Shown: piece after piece, positions 15,564 through 27,053 of the stretch | How positions within the stretch are numbered: position 1 is the first letter of the stretch | How the letters are laid out: every line of letters begins with the position of its first letter | Source of the DNA: Streptomyces sp. R44 | GTDB taxonomy: Bacteria > Actinomycetota > Actinomycetes > Streptomycetales > Streptomycetaceae | Direction: 5' to 3' | DNA length: 64,000 nucleotides | Assembly: GCF_041053105.1 (NCBI RefSeq) | Contig: NZ_CP163444.1 | Location: 682,001 to 746,000 of the forward strand | Made by a program: the position numbers and the translations under genes | Notes under the pieces: generated by a model | Seen by the model: only the letters and a program-made list of their open reading frames with translations | Databases searched by the model: none | What the model was told of the DNA's origin: nothing

Positions 15564-16946
15564 GTGACGCGACCGAGGATTCTCGTGGTGGGCGCCGGTT
15601 TCGCCGGAGTGGGCTGCGTGCGGCGGCTCGAACGGCGCCTCACGGCTCGGGAGGCGGTGATCACGCTCCTCTCGCCGTTCTCGTACCAGCTGTACCTGCC
15701 GCTGCTCCCCCAGGTGGCCGCGGGCGTACTGACCCCCCAGTCGGTCGCGCTGTCGCTGCGCCGCAGCCAGCGGCACCGGACCCGGATCGTGCCGGGCGGT
15801 GTGGTCGGGATCGACACGGCGGCGAAGGTCTGTGTGGTGCGGACGATCTCCGGGGAGTTCGTGACGGAGCCGTACGACCATCTCGTCCTCGCGCCCGGCA
15901 GCGTGACACGCACCTTCGACATCCCGGGGCTCGCCGAGTACGCGCGCGGGATGAAGACGCTCGCGGAGGCCGTCTACATCCGGGACCACGTCATCGCCCA
16001 GCTGGACCTGGCGGATGCGAGCGACGACGAGGAGGAGCGGGCCGCCCGGCTGCGGTTCGTCGTGGTCGGCGGCGGTTACGCCGGGACGGAGACGGCGGCC
16101 TGCCTCCAGCTGCTCACGGCGAACGCGGTCAAGCGGTACCCCCGGCTCGATCCCGACCTCATCAAGTGGCATCTGGTGGACATCGCGCCGAAGCTCATGC
16201 CCGAACTGGGCGAGAAGCTCGGCGCCGCCGCCATGGACATCCTGACGAAGCGCGGCATCGAGGTGTCCCTCGGCGTGTCGGTGGCCTCGGTGGACGAGGA
16301 GACGGTGACGCTCACGGACGGGCGGGTGCTGCCGAGCCGGACGCTGATCTGGACGGCCGGTGTGGCCGCGAGTCCGCTGATCGGCACGCTCGGCGCGGAG
16401 ACCCTCCGGGGCCGGCTCGTGGTCTCGGCCGAGATGGCGGTGCCGGGCCTCGACGGGGTGTGGGCGCTCGGCGACGCGGCGGCGGTCCCCGATCTCGCCA
16501 AGCGCGAGAAGGGGGCGATCTGCCCGCCGACCGCGCAGCACGCGATGCGACAGGGCAAGGCCGTCGCCGACAATCTCGTGTCGACGCTGCGGGGCGAGCG
16601 GACCCACCCGTACACCCACAAGGACCTGGGGCTCGTGGTGGACCTGGGCGGCATGGACGGGGTGTCGAAGCCGCTCGGTGTGGAGCTGCACGGGGCGCCC
16701 GCCCAGGCCGTGGCCCGCGGCTACCACTGGGCGGCGCTGCGGACGAATGTGGCCAAGACCCGGGTGATGACAAACTGGCTGCTCAACGCGGTCGCCGGCG
16801 ACGACTACGTACGGACCGGGTTCCTGGCCGCGAAGGCGGGAACGCTGCGCGACTTCGAGTACACGGACGCGTATCTGACGCCGGAGCAGGTCCGCGAGCA
16901 CACGGCCTCGTTCCGCGGGGCGGTCGGCTCGAACGGCGGGACCTGA
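15564..16946 (+). CDS. ndh: Type II NADH:quinone oxidoreductase (NDH-2)
   Basis: 460 residues. FAD-binding GxGxxG is VVGAGFAGVGCV at residues 8-19, the second dinucleotide motif is VVVGGGYAGTE (about 169-179), and LDGVWALGDAAAVPD binds the flavin near the C-terminus. CPPTAQHAMRQGKAVADN is the quinone-side NDH-2 block. A single-subunit, non-proton-pumping NADH dehydrogenase bound to the membrane face. It starts with GTG. Alternative: another pyridine nucleotide-disulphide oxidoreductase, but the NDH-2 blocks are good. Confidence 0.9.
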   Translation: MTRPRILVVGAGFAGVGCVRRLERRLTAREAVITLLSPFSYQLYLPLLPQVAAGVLTPQSVALSLRRSQRHRTRIVPGGVVGIDTAAKVCVVRTISGEFVTEPYDHLVLAPGSVTRTFDIPGLAEYARGMKTLAEAVYIRDHVIAQLDLADASDDEEERAARLRFVVVGGGYAGTETAACLQLLTANAVKRYPRLDPDLIKWHLVDIAPKLMPELGEKLGAAAMDILTKRGIEVSLGVSVASVDEETVTLTDGRVLPSRTLIWTAGVAASPLIGTLGAETLRGRLVVSAEMAVPGLDGVWALGDAAAVPDLAKREKGAICPPTAQHAMRQGKAVADNLVSTLRGERTHPYTHKDLGLVVDLGGMDGVSKPLGVELHGAPAQAVARGYHWAALRTNVAKTRVMTNWLLNAVAGDDYVRTGFLAAKAGTLRDFEYTDAYLTPEQVREHTASFRGAVGSNGGT

Positions 16947-16953
16947 CTCCGTA

Positions 16954-16988
16954 CGGCGCCGGGAATCGGAAGTGGACTCCCGGCGCCG
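16954..16988. terminator. Bidirectional hairpin terminator
   Basis: 11-bp stem CGGCGCCGGGA / TCCCGGCGCCG with a 13-base loop between the convergent NDH-2 and L,D-transpeptidase genes. Confidence 0.7.
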
Positions 16989-16997
16989 CACAGGCCG

Positions 16998-17795
16998 TCA
17001 GCGGGCGAGGACCGGGGCCGGGCCCATGACGACGACGGGTTCCGCGGCCGGGTCGAGGGCGCGCAGGAGTTCACGCAGCGCCTCCCGGTCCAGGGCGATG
17101 CAGGCCTGGGTCGGGCCGCCGTGGTCGACGTGGATCCAGACGCCGCCGCCCTTCTCCTCGCCGAGGGGGCGTTCCTGGTCGAGCGGGGTGCGGCCGGGCA
17201 CCCGGTTGTAGTCGATGGCGATCACATGGTCGAAGGAGCCTTCGAGGGGTTCGCCGGAGAGGCCGGTGCCGCTGATCTCGAACTGGTCGTCCTGGTCGTA
17301 CGGGAGCCGTGAACCGGGGTCGGGCAGCAGACCGCCCGCGTCGCCGATCCGGAAGACCCCGATGGGGCTGCGGAGGTCGCCGGCGGTGTGGTCGTCGGTC
17401 CAGCCCTGGAGGGCGTTGTGGCCGCGCCAGGGTCCGGCGGTCTCGGTCCACCGGCCGGCCCGGTCGCGCCGGTAGAGGGTGACGGTCGCCGTGCTGGAGT
17501 CGGCGGTGGGGCCGGTGGCGACGAGGACCTGGGTGGTGCCGTCGGGCACGAGGGCGTGGGTGGCGGGGCCGATGCCGGGGATCCGGGGTGCGGGGACCGG
17601 GGCGGAGGCGAGGTCGTTGGCGGCCCTGCCGGGCGGTCCCGGCGCGGGGCGGCTGTCACCCGCCGCCGGCGCGGACGACGCCGGGACGGGTGCGGCGGGT
17701 GAGGGCGGTGCGGGGCTCGCGCAGCCGCTGAGCAACAGGGCCGCGCACAGTGTGCCGGCGCTCAGCAGCGCGGGGGCGCCCTTGCGGACGGGCAT
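16998..17795 (-). CDS. L,D-transpeptidase-like (YkuD) lipoprotein
   Basis: 265 residues. The signal ends in a lipobox (LLLSGC), then a Pro/Ala-rich linker. The C-terminal domain has SPIGVFRIGDAGG, HVIAIDYNR and the catalytic block HVDHGGPTQACIALD, matching the His/Cys signature of YkuD enzymes that make 3-3 peptidoglycan cross-links or attach proteins. The glycine usually before the catalytic Cys is Ala here. ATG start with AGGAGG 10 bases upstream. Confidence 0.88.
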   Translation of the reverse strand: MPVRKGAPALLSAGTLCAALLLSGCASPAPPSPAAPVPASSAPAAGDSRPAPGPPGRAANDLASAPVPAPRIPGIGPATHALVPDGTTQVLVATGPTADSSTATVTLYRRDRAGRWTETAGPWRGHNALQGWTDDHTAGDLRSPIGVFRIGDAGGLLPDPGSRLPYDQDDQFEISGTGLSGEPLEGSFDHVIAIDYNRVPGRTPLDQERPLGEEKGGGVWIHVDHGGPTQACIALDREALRELLRALDPAAEPVVVMGPAPVLAR

Positions 17796-17948
17796 GGGAC
17801 GGCATCCTCCTGGCCGGGGGCAGTGCAGCGATCCGTACCCGCTCGGCGGGCGGCGCTGCCGCCCCGACGGCGCCCTCACCCGGACGGACGCGCTTCCGCC
17901 TGCGGGAAAGAGGTTGACCGGTCGCGGCAGGCGCGCTTTTCTGCCGGG

Positions 17949-18389
17949 ATGAGTGATCTTCGTATCGAACGGGCGCGGACCGAGCGGCAGCTCGCCGACT
18001 GGCGGGCCGTGCACAACACGATCATCCCGACGGCGGTGCTCTCCCCCGAGGAGGTGCGGGAGCGGGCCGGCCGGAACCGGCTGGACGTCGCGTACCTCGG
18101 GGAGGTGGCGGTGGGCTGTTCGACGGTGCGTCCGCCGGACGAGGAGACCCCGGCGGCGACCGTGATCGCGCGGACGCTGCCGGAGTACCGGGGGCGGGGG
18201 TTCGGGACCGCGCTGTACGAGCGGGGGCTGGCGCACGCGCGGACGCTGAGCGACGAGGGCGTGGAGACCGTGGTCCTCGCCTCGAACGAGGAGGGGCTGC
18301 GGTTCGCGCTCGCGCGCGGCTTCGTGGAGGTGGAGCGGTACGTGCTCCCGGGTGACACGATTCCGTTCGTGGCGCTGCGGCTGGCCTGA
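17949..18389 (+). CDS. GNAT family N-acetyltransferase
   Basis: 146 residues. The acetyl-CoA pyrophosphate loop is LPEYRGRGFGTALYERGLAHAR. It is followed by VVLASNEEGLRFALARGFVEVER, the normal GNAT C-terminal half. Substrate unknown. The ribosome-binding site is weak. Confidence 0.88.
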   Translation: MSDLRIERARTERQLADWRAVHNTIIPTAVLSPEEVRERAGRNRLDVAYLGEVAVGCSTVRPPDEETPAATVIARTLPEYRGRGFGTALYERGLAHARTLSDEGVETVVLASNEEGLRFALARGFVEVERYVLPGDTIPFVALRLA

Positions 18390-18400
18390 CGGACGACCAT

Positions 18401-18419
18401 TTCTGACGATCCGTCAGAA
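18401..18419. promoter_or_regulatory. 19-bp perfect palindrome, probable operator of the downstream two-gene operon
   Basis: TTCTGACG, ATC, CGTCAGAA. It lies 51 bp before the ATG of the reductase gene and 39 bp before a TACCCT -10 candidate (18459-18464), an operator-like position. No terminator T-run follows. The binding protein is unknown. Confidence 0.6.
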
Positions 18420-18458
18420 CATCGTGTCACGGGTCTGGGAACCTTCGGGGCCCGGCGC

Positions 18459-18464
18459 TACCCT
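18459..18464 (+). promoter_or_regulatory. -10 element of a probable leaderless transcript
   Basis: TACCCT fits TANNNT and ends 6 bases before the ATG at 18471, which lacks a Shine-Dalgarno sequence. Confidence 0.4.
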
Positions 18465-18470
18465 CCGCGC

Positions 18471-19550
18471 ATGATTCGGACGGTGGTGTGGGGTACCGGA
18501 AATGTCGGGCGCGCGGCCATTCGCGCCGTGGACGCCCATCCGGGGCTCGAGCTCGCGGCCGTGCTCGTGTCCGATCCGGCGAAGGTGGGCCGGGACGCGG
18601 GACGCCTCGCGGGGCTCGGCCGCGATCTCGGGGTGTCGGCCGGCGACGACGTCGGCGCGGTGCTCGACGGGCGGCCGGGGGCGGTGGTGTACGCGGCCTC
18701 CGGCGACACCCGGCCCGACGGGGCGCTCGCCGACGTGGCGCGGGCGGTGGCGGCGGGCGCGGTGGTGGTGACACCCGCCCTGTATCCGCTGTACGACCAG
18801 CGGAACGCGCCGCCCGAGTTCCGGGACCCGGTGCTCGCGGCGGTGGCGGAGGGCGGCGGTTCGCTCTTCGTGTCGGGCGTCGACCCGGGCTGGGGCAACG
18901 ACGTGCTGCCGCTCCTGGTGAGCGGCCTCGCCGCCACGGTGGACGTGATCCGCTGTCAGGAGATCTTCGACTACTCGACGTACGAGCAGGAGGAGTCGGT
19001 CCGCGAGCTGGTGGGCATGGGCCGGCCGATGGAGTACGAGCCGCCCATGCTGTGGCCCTCGGTGCCGACGATGGTCTGGGGCGGGCAGATACGGCTGATG
19101 GCCCGGGCGCTCGGGGCCGAGCTCGACGAGATCCGCGAGACGCTGGAGCGGCGCCCGCTGGAGTCCACGGTGAAGACGCGGACGATGGGCGTGTTCGAGG
19201 CGGGGACGCAGGGCGCGGTCCGCTTCGAGGTGCAGGGCATCGTGGGCGGGGAGCCCCGCATCGTGATCGAGCACGTCACCCGCATCCATCCCTCCTGCGC
19301 GCCGGACTGGCCGGTGCCGCCGGACGGGGCGGGCGCGCACCGGGTGATCGTCGAGGGGAGCCCCCGCATCGAGGTGACGGTGGCGGCGACCGACGAGGGC
19401 GAGAACCGTTCGGCGGGCGGGAACGCCACGGCGGTGGGCCGGCTCGTCGGGGCGATCGAGTGGCTGGCGGCGGCCGAGCCGGGACTGTACGACGCGCTGG
19501 ACGTGCCGCTGCGGCCGGCGGTCGGGAAGCTGGGAAGGAGACCACGGTGA
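18471..19550 (+). CDS. Dihydrodipicolinate reductase-like NAD(P)-binding protein
   Basis: 359 residues. The N-terminal Rossmann motif is VVWGTGNVGRAAIRA. The layout is that of the dihydrodipicolinate reductase-like/2,4-diaminopentanoate dehydrogenase group, not DapB itself, which is about 250 residues. In actinomycetes such genes often sit with lipid or steroid catabolism genes. It overlaps the next gene by 4 bp (GTGA). The substrate is unknown. Confidence 0.8.
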   Translation: MIRTVVWGTGNVGRAAIRAVDAHPGLELAAVLVSDPAKVGRDAGRLAGLGRDLGVSAGDDVGAVLDGRPGAVVYAASGDTRPDGALADVARAVAAGAVVVTPALYPLYDQRNAPPEFRDPVLAAVAEGGGSLFVSGVDPGWGNDVLPLLVSGLAATVDVIRCQEIFDYSTYEQEESVRELVGMGRPMEYEPPMLWPSVPTMVWGGQIRLMARALGAELDEIRETLERRPLESTVKTRTMGVFEAGTQGAVRFEVQGIVGGEPRIVIEHVTRIHPSCAPDWPVPPDGAGAHRVIVEGSPRIEVTVAATDEGENRSAGGNATAVGRLVGAIEWLAAAEPGLYDALDVPLRPAVGKLGRRPR

Positions 19551-20035
19551 TCATCGACATTCCCGAGGGCCAGGAGCCGATCGGGTACGTGTGGGGCGAC
19601 ATGGTCCCGGAGATCGGGACGGCGGCGGCGAACTTCTCGCTGTCGGTGTACGCGCACACGACCCTGGGGCTGCGCGAGTTCGAGGCGGCGCGGCTGAGGA
19701 TCGCGCAGATCAACGGCTGCGGCTTCTGTCTGGACTGGCGTACCGACCGGGACGGGGAGAAGGTCGAGGAGGGCTTCGACGAACTCGTCGCGGCGTGGCG
19801 CGAGACGGAGGTCTCGGAGGCCTTCGACGAGCGGACGCGGCTCGCGGCCGAGTACGCGGAGCGGTACGCGCTCGACCACCACGGCCTCGACGAGGAGTTC
19901 TGGGCGCGGATGACGGCCCGCTACAGCCAGGCGGAGATCGTGGAGCTGACGATGAGCCTGGGGTCGTGGCTGGCGTTCGGTCGGCTCAACCGGGTCCTCG
20001 GCCTCGACGAGGTGTGTGTGCTGCCGACGCACTGA
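19547..20035 (+). CDS. Carboxymuconolactone decarboxylase/AhpD-like protein
   Basis: 162 residues. Helical AhpD-like core with EAARLRIAQINGCGFCLDWR, whose CGFC is the redox CxxC of AhpD-type proteins; the usual downstream His is replaced by Trp-Arg. It may be a peroxidase partner, a decarboxylase-like enzyme or a thiol oxidoreductase. It is coupled to the upstream reductase-like gene through the GTGA overlap, with AAGGAG ahead of the GTG. Confidence 0.85.
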   Translation: MIIDIPEGQEPIGYVWGDMVPEIGTAAANFSLSVYAHTTLGLREFEAARLRIAQINGCGFCLDWRTDRDGEKVEEGFDELVAAWRETEVSEAFDERTRLAAEYAERYALDHHGLDEEFWARMTARYSQAEIVELTMSLGSWLAFGRLNRVLGLDEVCVLPTH

Positions 20036-20045
20036 GGTCGGTGCC

Positions 20046-20083
20046 CGGAAGGGCCGGCCGGGACTCCCCGGCCGGCCCTTCCG
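20046..20083. terminator. Strong bidirectional terminator
   Basis: Perfect 17-bp stem CGGAAGGGCCGGCCGGG / CCCGGCCGGCCCTTCCG with a 4-base loop (ACTC), between the AhpD-like gene and the convergent cholesterol oxidase gene. Confidence 0.85.
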
Positions 20084-20090
20084 CTTCCCG

Positions 20091-22614
<2,524 letters not shown>

Positions 22615-22670
22615 GCGGCGGCTCCTGGTGGGTGACGGGCGCGGGGCCCGTCACCGTACCGGACGCCGCG

Positions 22671-24104
22671 TCAGACGGTGGCGGGGCCCGGGGCGCCGGT
22701 GAGGCGCTCCGGGGTGAGGAGTTCGGCGAGGCGGTGGGCGGGCAGCAGGCCCTTCTCCACGGTGAGTTCGACGACCCCGCGGCCGGTGGCGAGCGCCTCC
22801 TGGGCGATGGCGGTGGCCGCGGTGTAACCGAGGTGCGGGTTGAGCGCGGTCGCGAGGCCGATGGAGTTCTCCACGGCCGCGCGGAGCGCCTCGGTGTTCG
22901 CGGTGATGCCGTCGACACAGCGCTCGGCCAGGGTGAGGCAGGCGGCGCGCAGGGAGAGCAGGCTCTTCGAGAGGGCGTGGAAGATGACCGGCTCGAAGGC
23001 GTTGAGCTGGAGCTGACCCGCCTCGGCCGCCATGGTGATGGTGATGTCGTTGCCGATCACCTCGAAGGCGACCTGGTTGACGACCTCGGGGATCACCGGG
23101 TTGACCTTGCCGGGCATGATGCTGGAACCGGCCTGCACCGGCGGCAGGTTGATCTCGCCGAGGCCCGCGCGCGGCCCCGAGGAGAGCAGCCGCAGGTCGT
23201 TGCACGTCTTGGAGAGCTTGACCGCGATCCGCTTGAGGACGCCGGAGAGCTGGACGAAGGCGCCGCAGTCCTGGGTGGCCTCGATGAGGTTGGCGGAGGT
23301 CACGAGCGGCAGGCCGGTGAGCTCGGCGAGGTTGCGGCGGGCGGTCTCGGCGTAGCCGGGGGCGGCGTTGAGGCCGGTGCCGATGGCGGTGGCCCCGAGG
23401 TTGATCTCGTGGATGAGCTCGATCGCCTCGGCGAGCCGGCCGCGGTCCTCCTCCAGCATCACGGCGTACGTGGAGAACTCCTGGCCCAGCGTCATGGGCA
23501 CCGCGTCCTGGAGCTGGGTGCGGCCCATCTTCACGACCTCGCGGAACTCCAGGGCCTTGGCGGCGAAGGCGTCCTGGAGGACGGCCATGGCCTTCAGCAG
23601 CTCGCGGGCGGCGCCGATCGCCGCGATGCGGATCGCGGTCGGGTAGACGTCGTTGGTGGACTGGCCGAGGTTGACGTCCTCGTTGGGGTGGAGGTGGGCG
23701 TACTCGCCCTTGGCGTGGCCGAGGAGCTCCAGGGCCCGGTTGGCGACGACCTCGTTGGCGTTCATGTTGGTGGAGGTGCCGGCGCCGCCCTGGACGACGT
23801 CCACGACGAACTGGTCGTGGAGCCGTCCCGTACGGATCTCCCGGCAGGCTCCGGCGATCGCGTCGGCCTTGTCGGCGGGGAGCAGGCCGAGCTCCTCGTT
23901 GGCGCGGGCGGCGGCCTCCTTGACGGCGGCGAGCGCGTCGATCAGGAGCGGGTAGACCGAGATGGGCGTACCGGTGATGGCGAAGTTCTCGGTGGCGCGC
24001 AGCGTGTGGACGCCCCAGTAGGCGTCGGCGGGGACGTCCCGGTCGCCGAGCAGATCGTGCTCGCTACGGACGGGGAGGTCGTGCGGGGCCGGTGCGGGAG
24101 CCAT
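22671..24104 (-). CDS. aspA: Aspartate ammonia-lyase (aspartase)
   Basis: 477 residues of the fumarase/aspartase superfamily. Conserved regions include GAGTSTNMNANEV, LGQSTNDVYPTAIRIA, MGRTQLQDAVPMTLGQEF and the signature loop GSSIMPGKVNPVIPEVVNQV followed by VIGND, which favours aspartase over fumarase. It deaminates aspartate to fumarate. It lies downstream of an asparaginase gene on the same strand, giving a two-step asparagine-to-fumarate route. A hairpin between them suggests partly separate transcription. Confidence 0.93.
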   Translation of the reverse strand: MAPAPAPHDLPVRSEHDLLGDRDVPADAYWGVHTLRATENFAITGTPISVYPLLIDALAAVKEAAARANEELGLLPADKADAIAGACREIRTGRLHDQFVVDVVQGGAGTSTNMNANEVVANRALELLGHAKGEYAHLHPNEDVNLGQSTNDVYPTAIRIAAIGAARELLKAMAVLQDAFAAKALEFREVVKMGRTQLQDAVPMTLGQEFSTYAVMLEEDRGRLAEAIELIHEINLGATAIGTGLNAAPGYAETARRNLAELTGLPLVTSANLIEATQDCGAFVQLSGVLKRIAVKLSKTCNDLRLLSSGPRAGLGEINLPPVQAGSSIMPGKVNPVIPEVVNQVAFEVIGNDITITMAAEAGQLQLNAFEPVIFHALSKSLLSLRAACLTLAERCVDGITANTEALRAAVENSIGLATALNPHLGYTAATAIAQEALATGRGVVELTVEKGLLPAHRLAELLTPERLTGAPGPATV

Positions 24105-24290
24105 GAAGGGCCGTCCTTGGGGAGGGTGGGGAGGGTGGGTGTACGCACGGCGGTGCGGGGCCTGCGTGGGCGCCGGGAGCGCTCGGCCGCGACCACGCGT
24201 GCGCGTACGGCGTCGGCGGCCGTTTCCGGGCACGGCGAAGCCACCGGGCGGGCCCGGCGGGCGCGGGGCGCCGGTGGAGGGGGTTGATTC

Positions 24291-24331
24291 CGGCTCGCGG
24301 GCGGGCGGGGGGAGGCTCCGTCCGCGAGCCG
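24291..24331 (-). terminator. Hairpin between asparaginase and aspartase genes
   Basis: 10-bp stem CGGCTCGCGG (24291-24300) / CCGCGAGCCG (24322-24331). On the minus strand it follows the asparaginase stop and may reduce read-through into aspA. Confidence 0.5.
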
Positions 24332-24348
24332 GGGTTCTGGGGGCGTCG

Positions 24349-25470
24349 TCAGACGCGGGCGGCGACCGCCGAGGCGGACCGGGAGTGGCCGGTGGCGAGG
24401 GCCGGTTCGTCGCGGACCGGTCCTTCGAGGAGGCGGCGCAGGAGGGCGGTGCTGCGGGCGGGGTCGCCCGCACCGCCGGTGCCCTCGGCTAGGAGCGTGG
24501 CGAGCAGGGCGATCCGGGCCTGGCCGGCCCGGAGGGTGCCGGTGAGGAGGGCTCCGGAGGCGACGAGGTCGACCGCGCCGCCGCCGGTGTATATCTCGGC
24601 CAGCGGCCCTGCGGGGACCCGGGTGGTGACGGCGACGAGGACGCCCTGGGCGACCGCGTCCGCGACAGCGGCGGCGATCTCGGGGGTGGCGTTGCCCGCG
24701 CCGGTGGCGACGAGGACGATGCCGCGGGCGCCGGCGGAGACGGCGGCGTTCAGGAGGAAGGGGTCGCCGTCGGAGTGGTGCGTGATGATGTCGACCCGGG
24801 GCAGCGGGGTGGCGTCGGGGCCGGTGGCCCCGGGGTCCGCGGTCCGCGCGGCGGCCGGCAGGGGCAGCGGGGCGGGGCGCTCCGGCTGCCGCTCGATGTC
24901 GACGCGGGAGAACCCGACGCGGCCGAGGCGCTCGGCGGAGGGGTCGGAGAAGGCGTCGGCGGCGAGGGTCTGGGTCTTCACCGTGCCGCGCGCGGCGTGG
25001 ACGCGCCCGTCGAAGACGACGAGGACGCCGAGGTCGCGGACGCTCGCGGCGACCTGGAGCGCGTCGTAGAGGTTGCCGGGGCCGTCGCCGTCGCCGGTGC
25101 CGAAGGGGCGCTGGGCGCCGGTGAGGACGACCGGGCGGGAGTCGGAGTGGTGCAGGTCCAGGAGGAAGGCCGTCTCCTCCAGGGTGTCGGTGCCGTGGGT
25201 GACGACGATGCCGTCGACGCCGGGGTCGGCGAAGGTCTCGTGGACCGTGCGGAGCAGGGCGAGCTGGTGGGCCGAGGTCATGCGGGAGCTGTTCACGTTG
25301 AACAGGTCGACGACCTCGACGGTGACGCCCTCGGGCAGGGGGGCGGTGGCCAGGACGTCGTTCCCGGAGGCGTCGGCCGCGTAGCCGGTGCCCTGCCAGC
25401 GGCTGGCGATCGTGCCGCCGGTGCTGATGACGACGATCCGGCGTGCTCCCCCGTCGTGCGTCCGCTTCAT
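24349..25470 (-). CDS. ansA: L-asparaginase
   Basis: 373 residues. First catalytic threonine in VVISTGGTIAS; second Thr-Asp pair in VVTHGTDTLEETAFLL. Other family blocks: PVVLTGAQRPF and DGRVHAARGTVK. It hydrolyses asparagine to aspartate and ammonia. No signal peptide, so cytoplasmic. The ATG at 25470 has AAGGAC 10 bases upstream. It is divergent from an Lrp/AsnC regulator, the likely controller. Confidence 0.93.
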   Translation of the reverse strand: MKRTHDGGARRIVVISTGGTIASRWQGTGYAADASGNDVLATAPLPEGVTVEVVDLFNVNSSRMTSAHQLALLRTVHETFADPGVDGIVVTHGTDTLEETAFLLDLHHSDSRPVVLTGAQRPFGTGDGDGPGNLYDALQVAASVRDLGVLVVFDGRVHAARGTVKTQTLAADAFSDPSAERLGRVGFSRVDIERQPERPAPLPLPAAARTADPGATGPDATPLPRVDIITHHSDGDPFLLNAAVSAGARGIVLVATGAGNATPEIAAAVADAVAQGVLVAVTTRVPAGPLAEIYTGGGAVDLVASGALLTGTLRAGQARIALLATLLAEGTGGAGDPARSTALLRRLLEGPVRDEPALATGHSRSASAVAARV

Positions 25471-25576
25471 GCCTGCCGTCCTTACTCCGTACCCATATCT
25501 CCTGCGTCCGCAACGATAGGACAGGAGGCGCGCAAGGCGATTGCGAAATCCGCCCCTGCCGTGTTGCACCGTGGTA

Positions 25577-25582
25577 GATAAT
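25577..25582 (+). promoter_or_regulatory. -10 element of a probable leaderless Lrp/AsnC transcript
   Basis: GATAAT ends 6 bases before the ATG at 25589; no Shine-Dalgarno sequence is present. ATTGCG occurs at 25540 and 25581, a possible regulator half-site pair in the 118-bp divergent promoter. Confidence 0.45.
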
Positions 25583-25588
25583 TGCGCC

Positions 25589-26053
25589 ATGGACCGGATT
25601 GATCTCCACATCTTGCGCGAGCTTCAGAACGACGGCCGGCTGAGCAACCAGGAGCTGGCCCAGCGGGTCGGTCTCAGCCCCTCCCCCTGTCTGCGCCGCG
25701 TGCGCCAGCTGGAGCAGGACGGGGTGATCCAGGGCTACCGGGCGATCATCGACCCGGAGGCGGTGGGGCGCGGCTTCGAGGTCCTCGTCTCGGTGGAGGT
25801 GCGCCGGGACCGGGAGACGGTGGAGGCCTTCGAGGAGGCGCTCCAGGACGTGCCGGACGTGATCGAGGCGTACCGGCTGTTCGGGAGCCCCGGCTGCCTG
25901 CTGCGGATCGCGGTGGCCGACCTGGCGGCGTACGAGCGGCTGTGGATCGAGCGGCTGACGACCCTCGCCGGGGTCACCGAGGTCAATTCGCAGATCATCA
26001 TGAAGCGGATCAAGGAGCCGAAGGGGATGCCGGTGGACGTCCGGGGCGCCTGA
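25589..26053 (+). CDS. Lrp/AsnC family transcriptional regulator
   Basis: 154 residues. Winged helix-turn-helix with LSNQELAQRVGLSPSPCLRRVRQLEQDGVIQGY at about 17-51, then the RAM ligand-binding domain (VLVSVEVRRDRETVEAFEEAL, GSPGCLLRIAV). Members sense amino acids as octamers. Its position opposite asparaginase and aspartase genes suggests control of asparagine/aspartate catabolism. Confidence 0.92.
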   Translation: MDRIDLHILRELQNDGRLSNQELAQRVGLSPSPCLRRVRQLEQDGVIQGYRAIIDPEAVGRGFEVLVSVEVRRDRETVEAFEEALQDVPDVIEAYRLFGSPGCLLRIAVADLAAYERLWIERLTTLAGVTEVNSQIIMKRIKEPKGMPVDVRGA

Positions 26054-26227
26054 GGCTCCCGGTTCCGCCGTATGCGAGAACGTCATGGAACAGCCCCCTG
26101 CCCGTTACATGACAGGTACCTGACGTGTGCCACCCTCCCGGTGACACGTAGTCAACACGCGTAGACCACAGGGGCGTCGAGCCGCGCCCGCGGTCCCACG
26201 CGTGCCGTCCCCGGGAAAGGGCCCCCC

Positions 26228-27031
26228 ATGTCCGTTGTGCGGATCGGCAGATGGAAGATGTGGGCGGCGGCCGTCGCCACCGCCCTCGTCGGCATCACGC
26301 TCCCCGCGGTCACCGCGACTCCCGCGAGCGCCACGACCACCGCGTACGACTCCACGTACTACAAGGACGCGATCGGCAAGACCGGCACGAGCCTCAAGTC
26401 CTCGCTGCACACCATCATCAGCAGCCAGAACAAGATCTCGTACGACGCGGTCTGGAACGCGCTGAAGGTGACCGACCAGGACCCGAACAACACCGGCAAC
26501 GTGATCCTGCTCTACAGCGGCGTCTCGCGCAGCAAGTCCCTCAACGGCGGCTCCGTGGGCGACTGGAACCGCGAGCACACCTGGGCGCAGTCCCACGGCA
26601 ACTTCGGCACCTCGGCCGGCCCCGGCACCGACCTGCACCATCTGCGCGCCTGTGACGTGCAGGTCAACAGCACCCGCGGCAACAAGGACTGGGACAACGG
26701 CGGCAGCGCGGTCAGCGGCGCGCCGGGCAGCTACACGGACAGCGACTCCTTCGAGCCGCGCGACGCGGACAAGGGCGACGTGGCCCGCATGATCCTGTAC
26801 ATGGCCGTCCGCTACGAGGGCGACGACGGCTGGCCGAACCTGGAGCCCAACGAGTCCTCCACCAACGGCAGCGTGCCCTTCCACGGCCGCCTCGCGATCC
26901 TGAAGCAGTGGAACGAGCAGGACCCGCCGAGCGCCTTCGAGGAGCGTCGCAACGACGTCATCTACACCACCTACCAGCACAACCGGAACCCGTTCATCGA
27001 CCACCCGGAGTGGATCGAGGCGATCTGGTAG
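26228..27031 (+). CDS. Secreted endonuclease I family nuclease
   Basis: 267 residues. A signal peptide (basic start, hydrophobic core, cleavage near ATPASA) is followed by the endonuclease I/NucM fold. DWNREHTWAQSHG holds the active-site histidine, TDLHHLRACD and RGNKDWDNGG follow, and RNPFIDHPEW is the conserved end. It should degrade extracellular DNA and RNA with a divalent metal. Upstream (26054-26227) I see only an imperfect ACGTGT/ACACGT repeat. Confidence 0.93.
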   Translation: MSVVRIGRWKMWAAAVATALVGITLPAVTATPASATTTAYDSTYYKDAIGKTGTSLKSSLHTIISSQNKISYDAVWNALKVTDQDPNNTGNVILLYSGVSRSKSLNGGSVGDWNREHTWAQSHGNFGTSAGPGTDLHHLRACDVQVNSTRGNKDWDNGGSAVSGAPGSYTDSDSFEPRDADKGDVARMILYMAVRYEGDDGWPNLEPNESSTNGSVPFHGRLAILKQWNEQDPPSAFEERRNDVIYTTYQHNRNPFIDHPEWIEAIW

Positions 27032-27053
27032 TCCGGGCGCCACACGAGTGACG

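Noticed and set aside
22671..24104. Fumarase class II instead of aspartase
   Set aside because: The VIGND segment after the GSSIMPGKVNP loop and the asparaginase neighbour favour aspartase.
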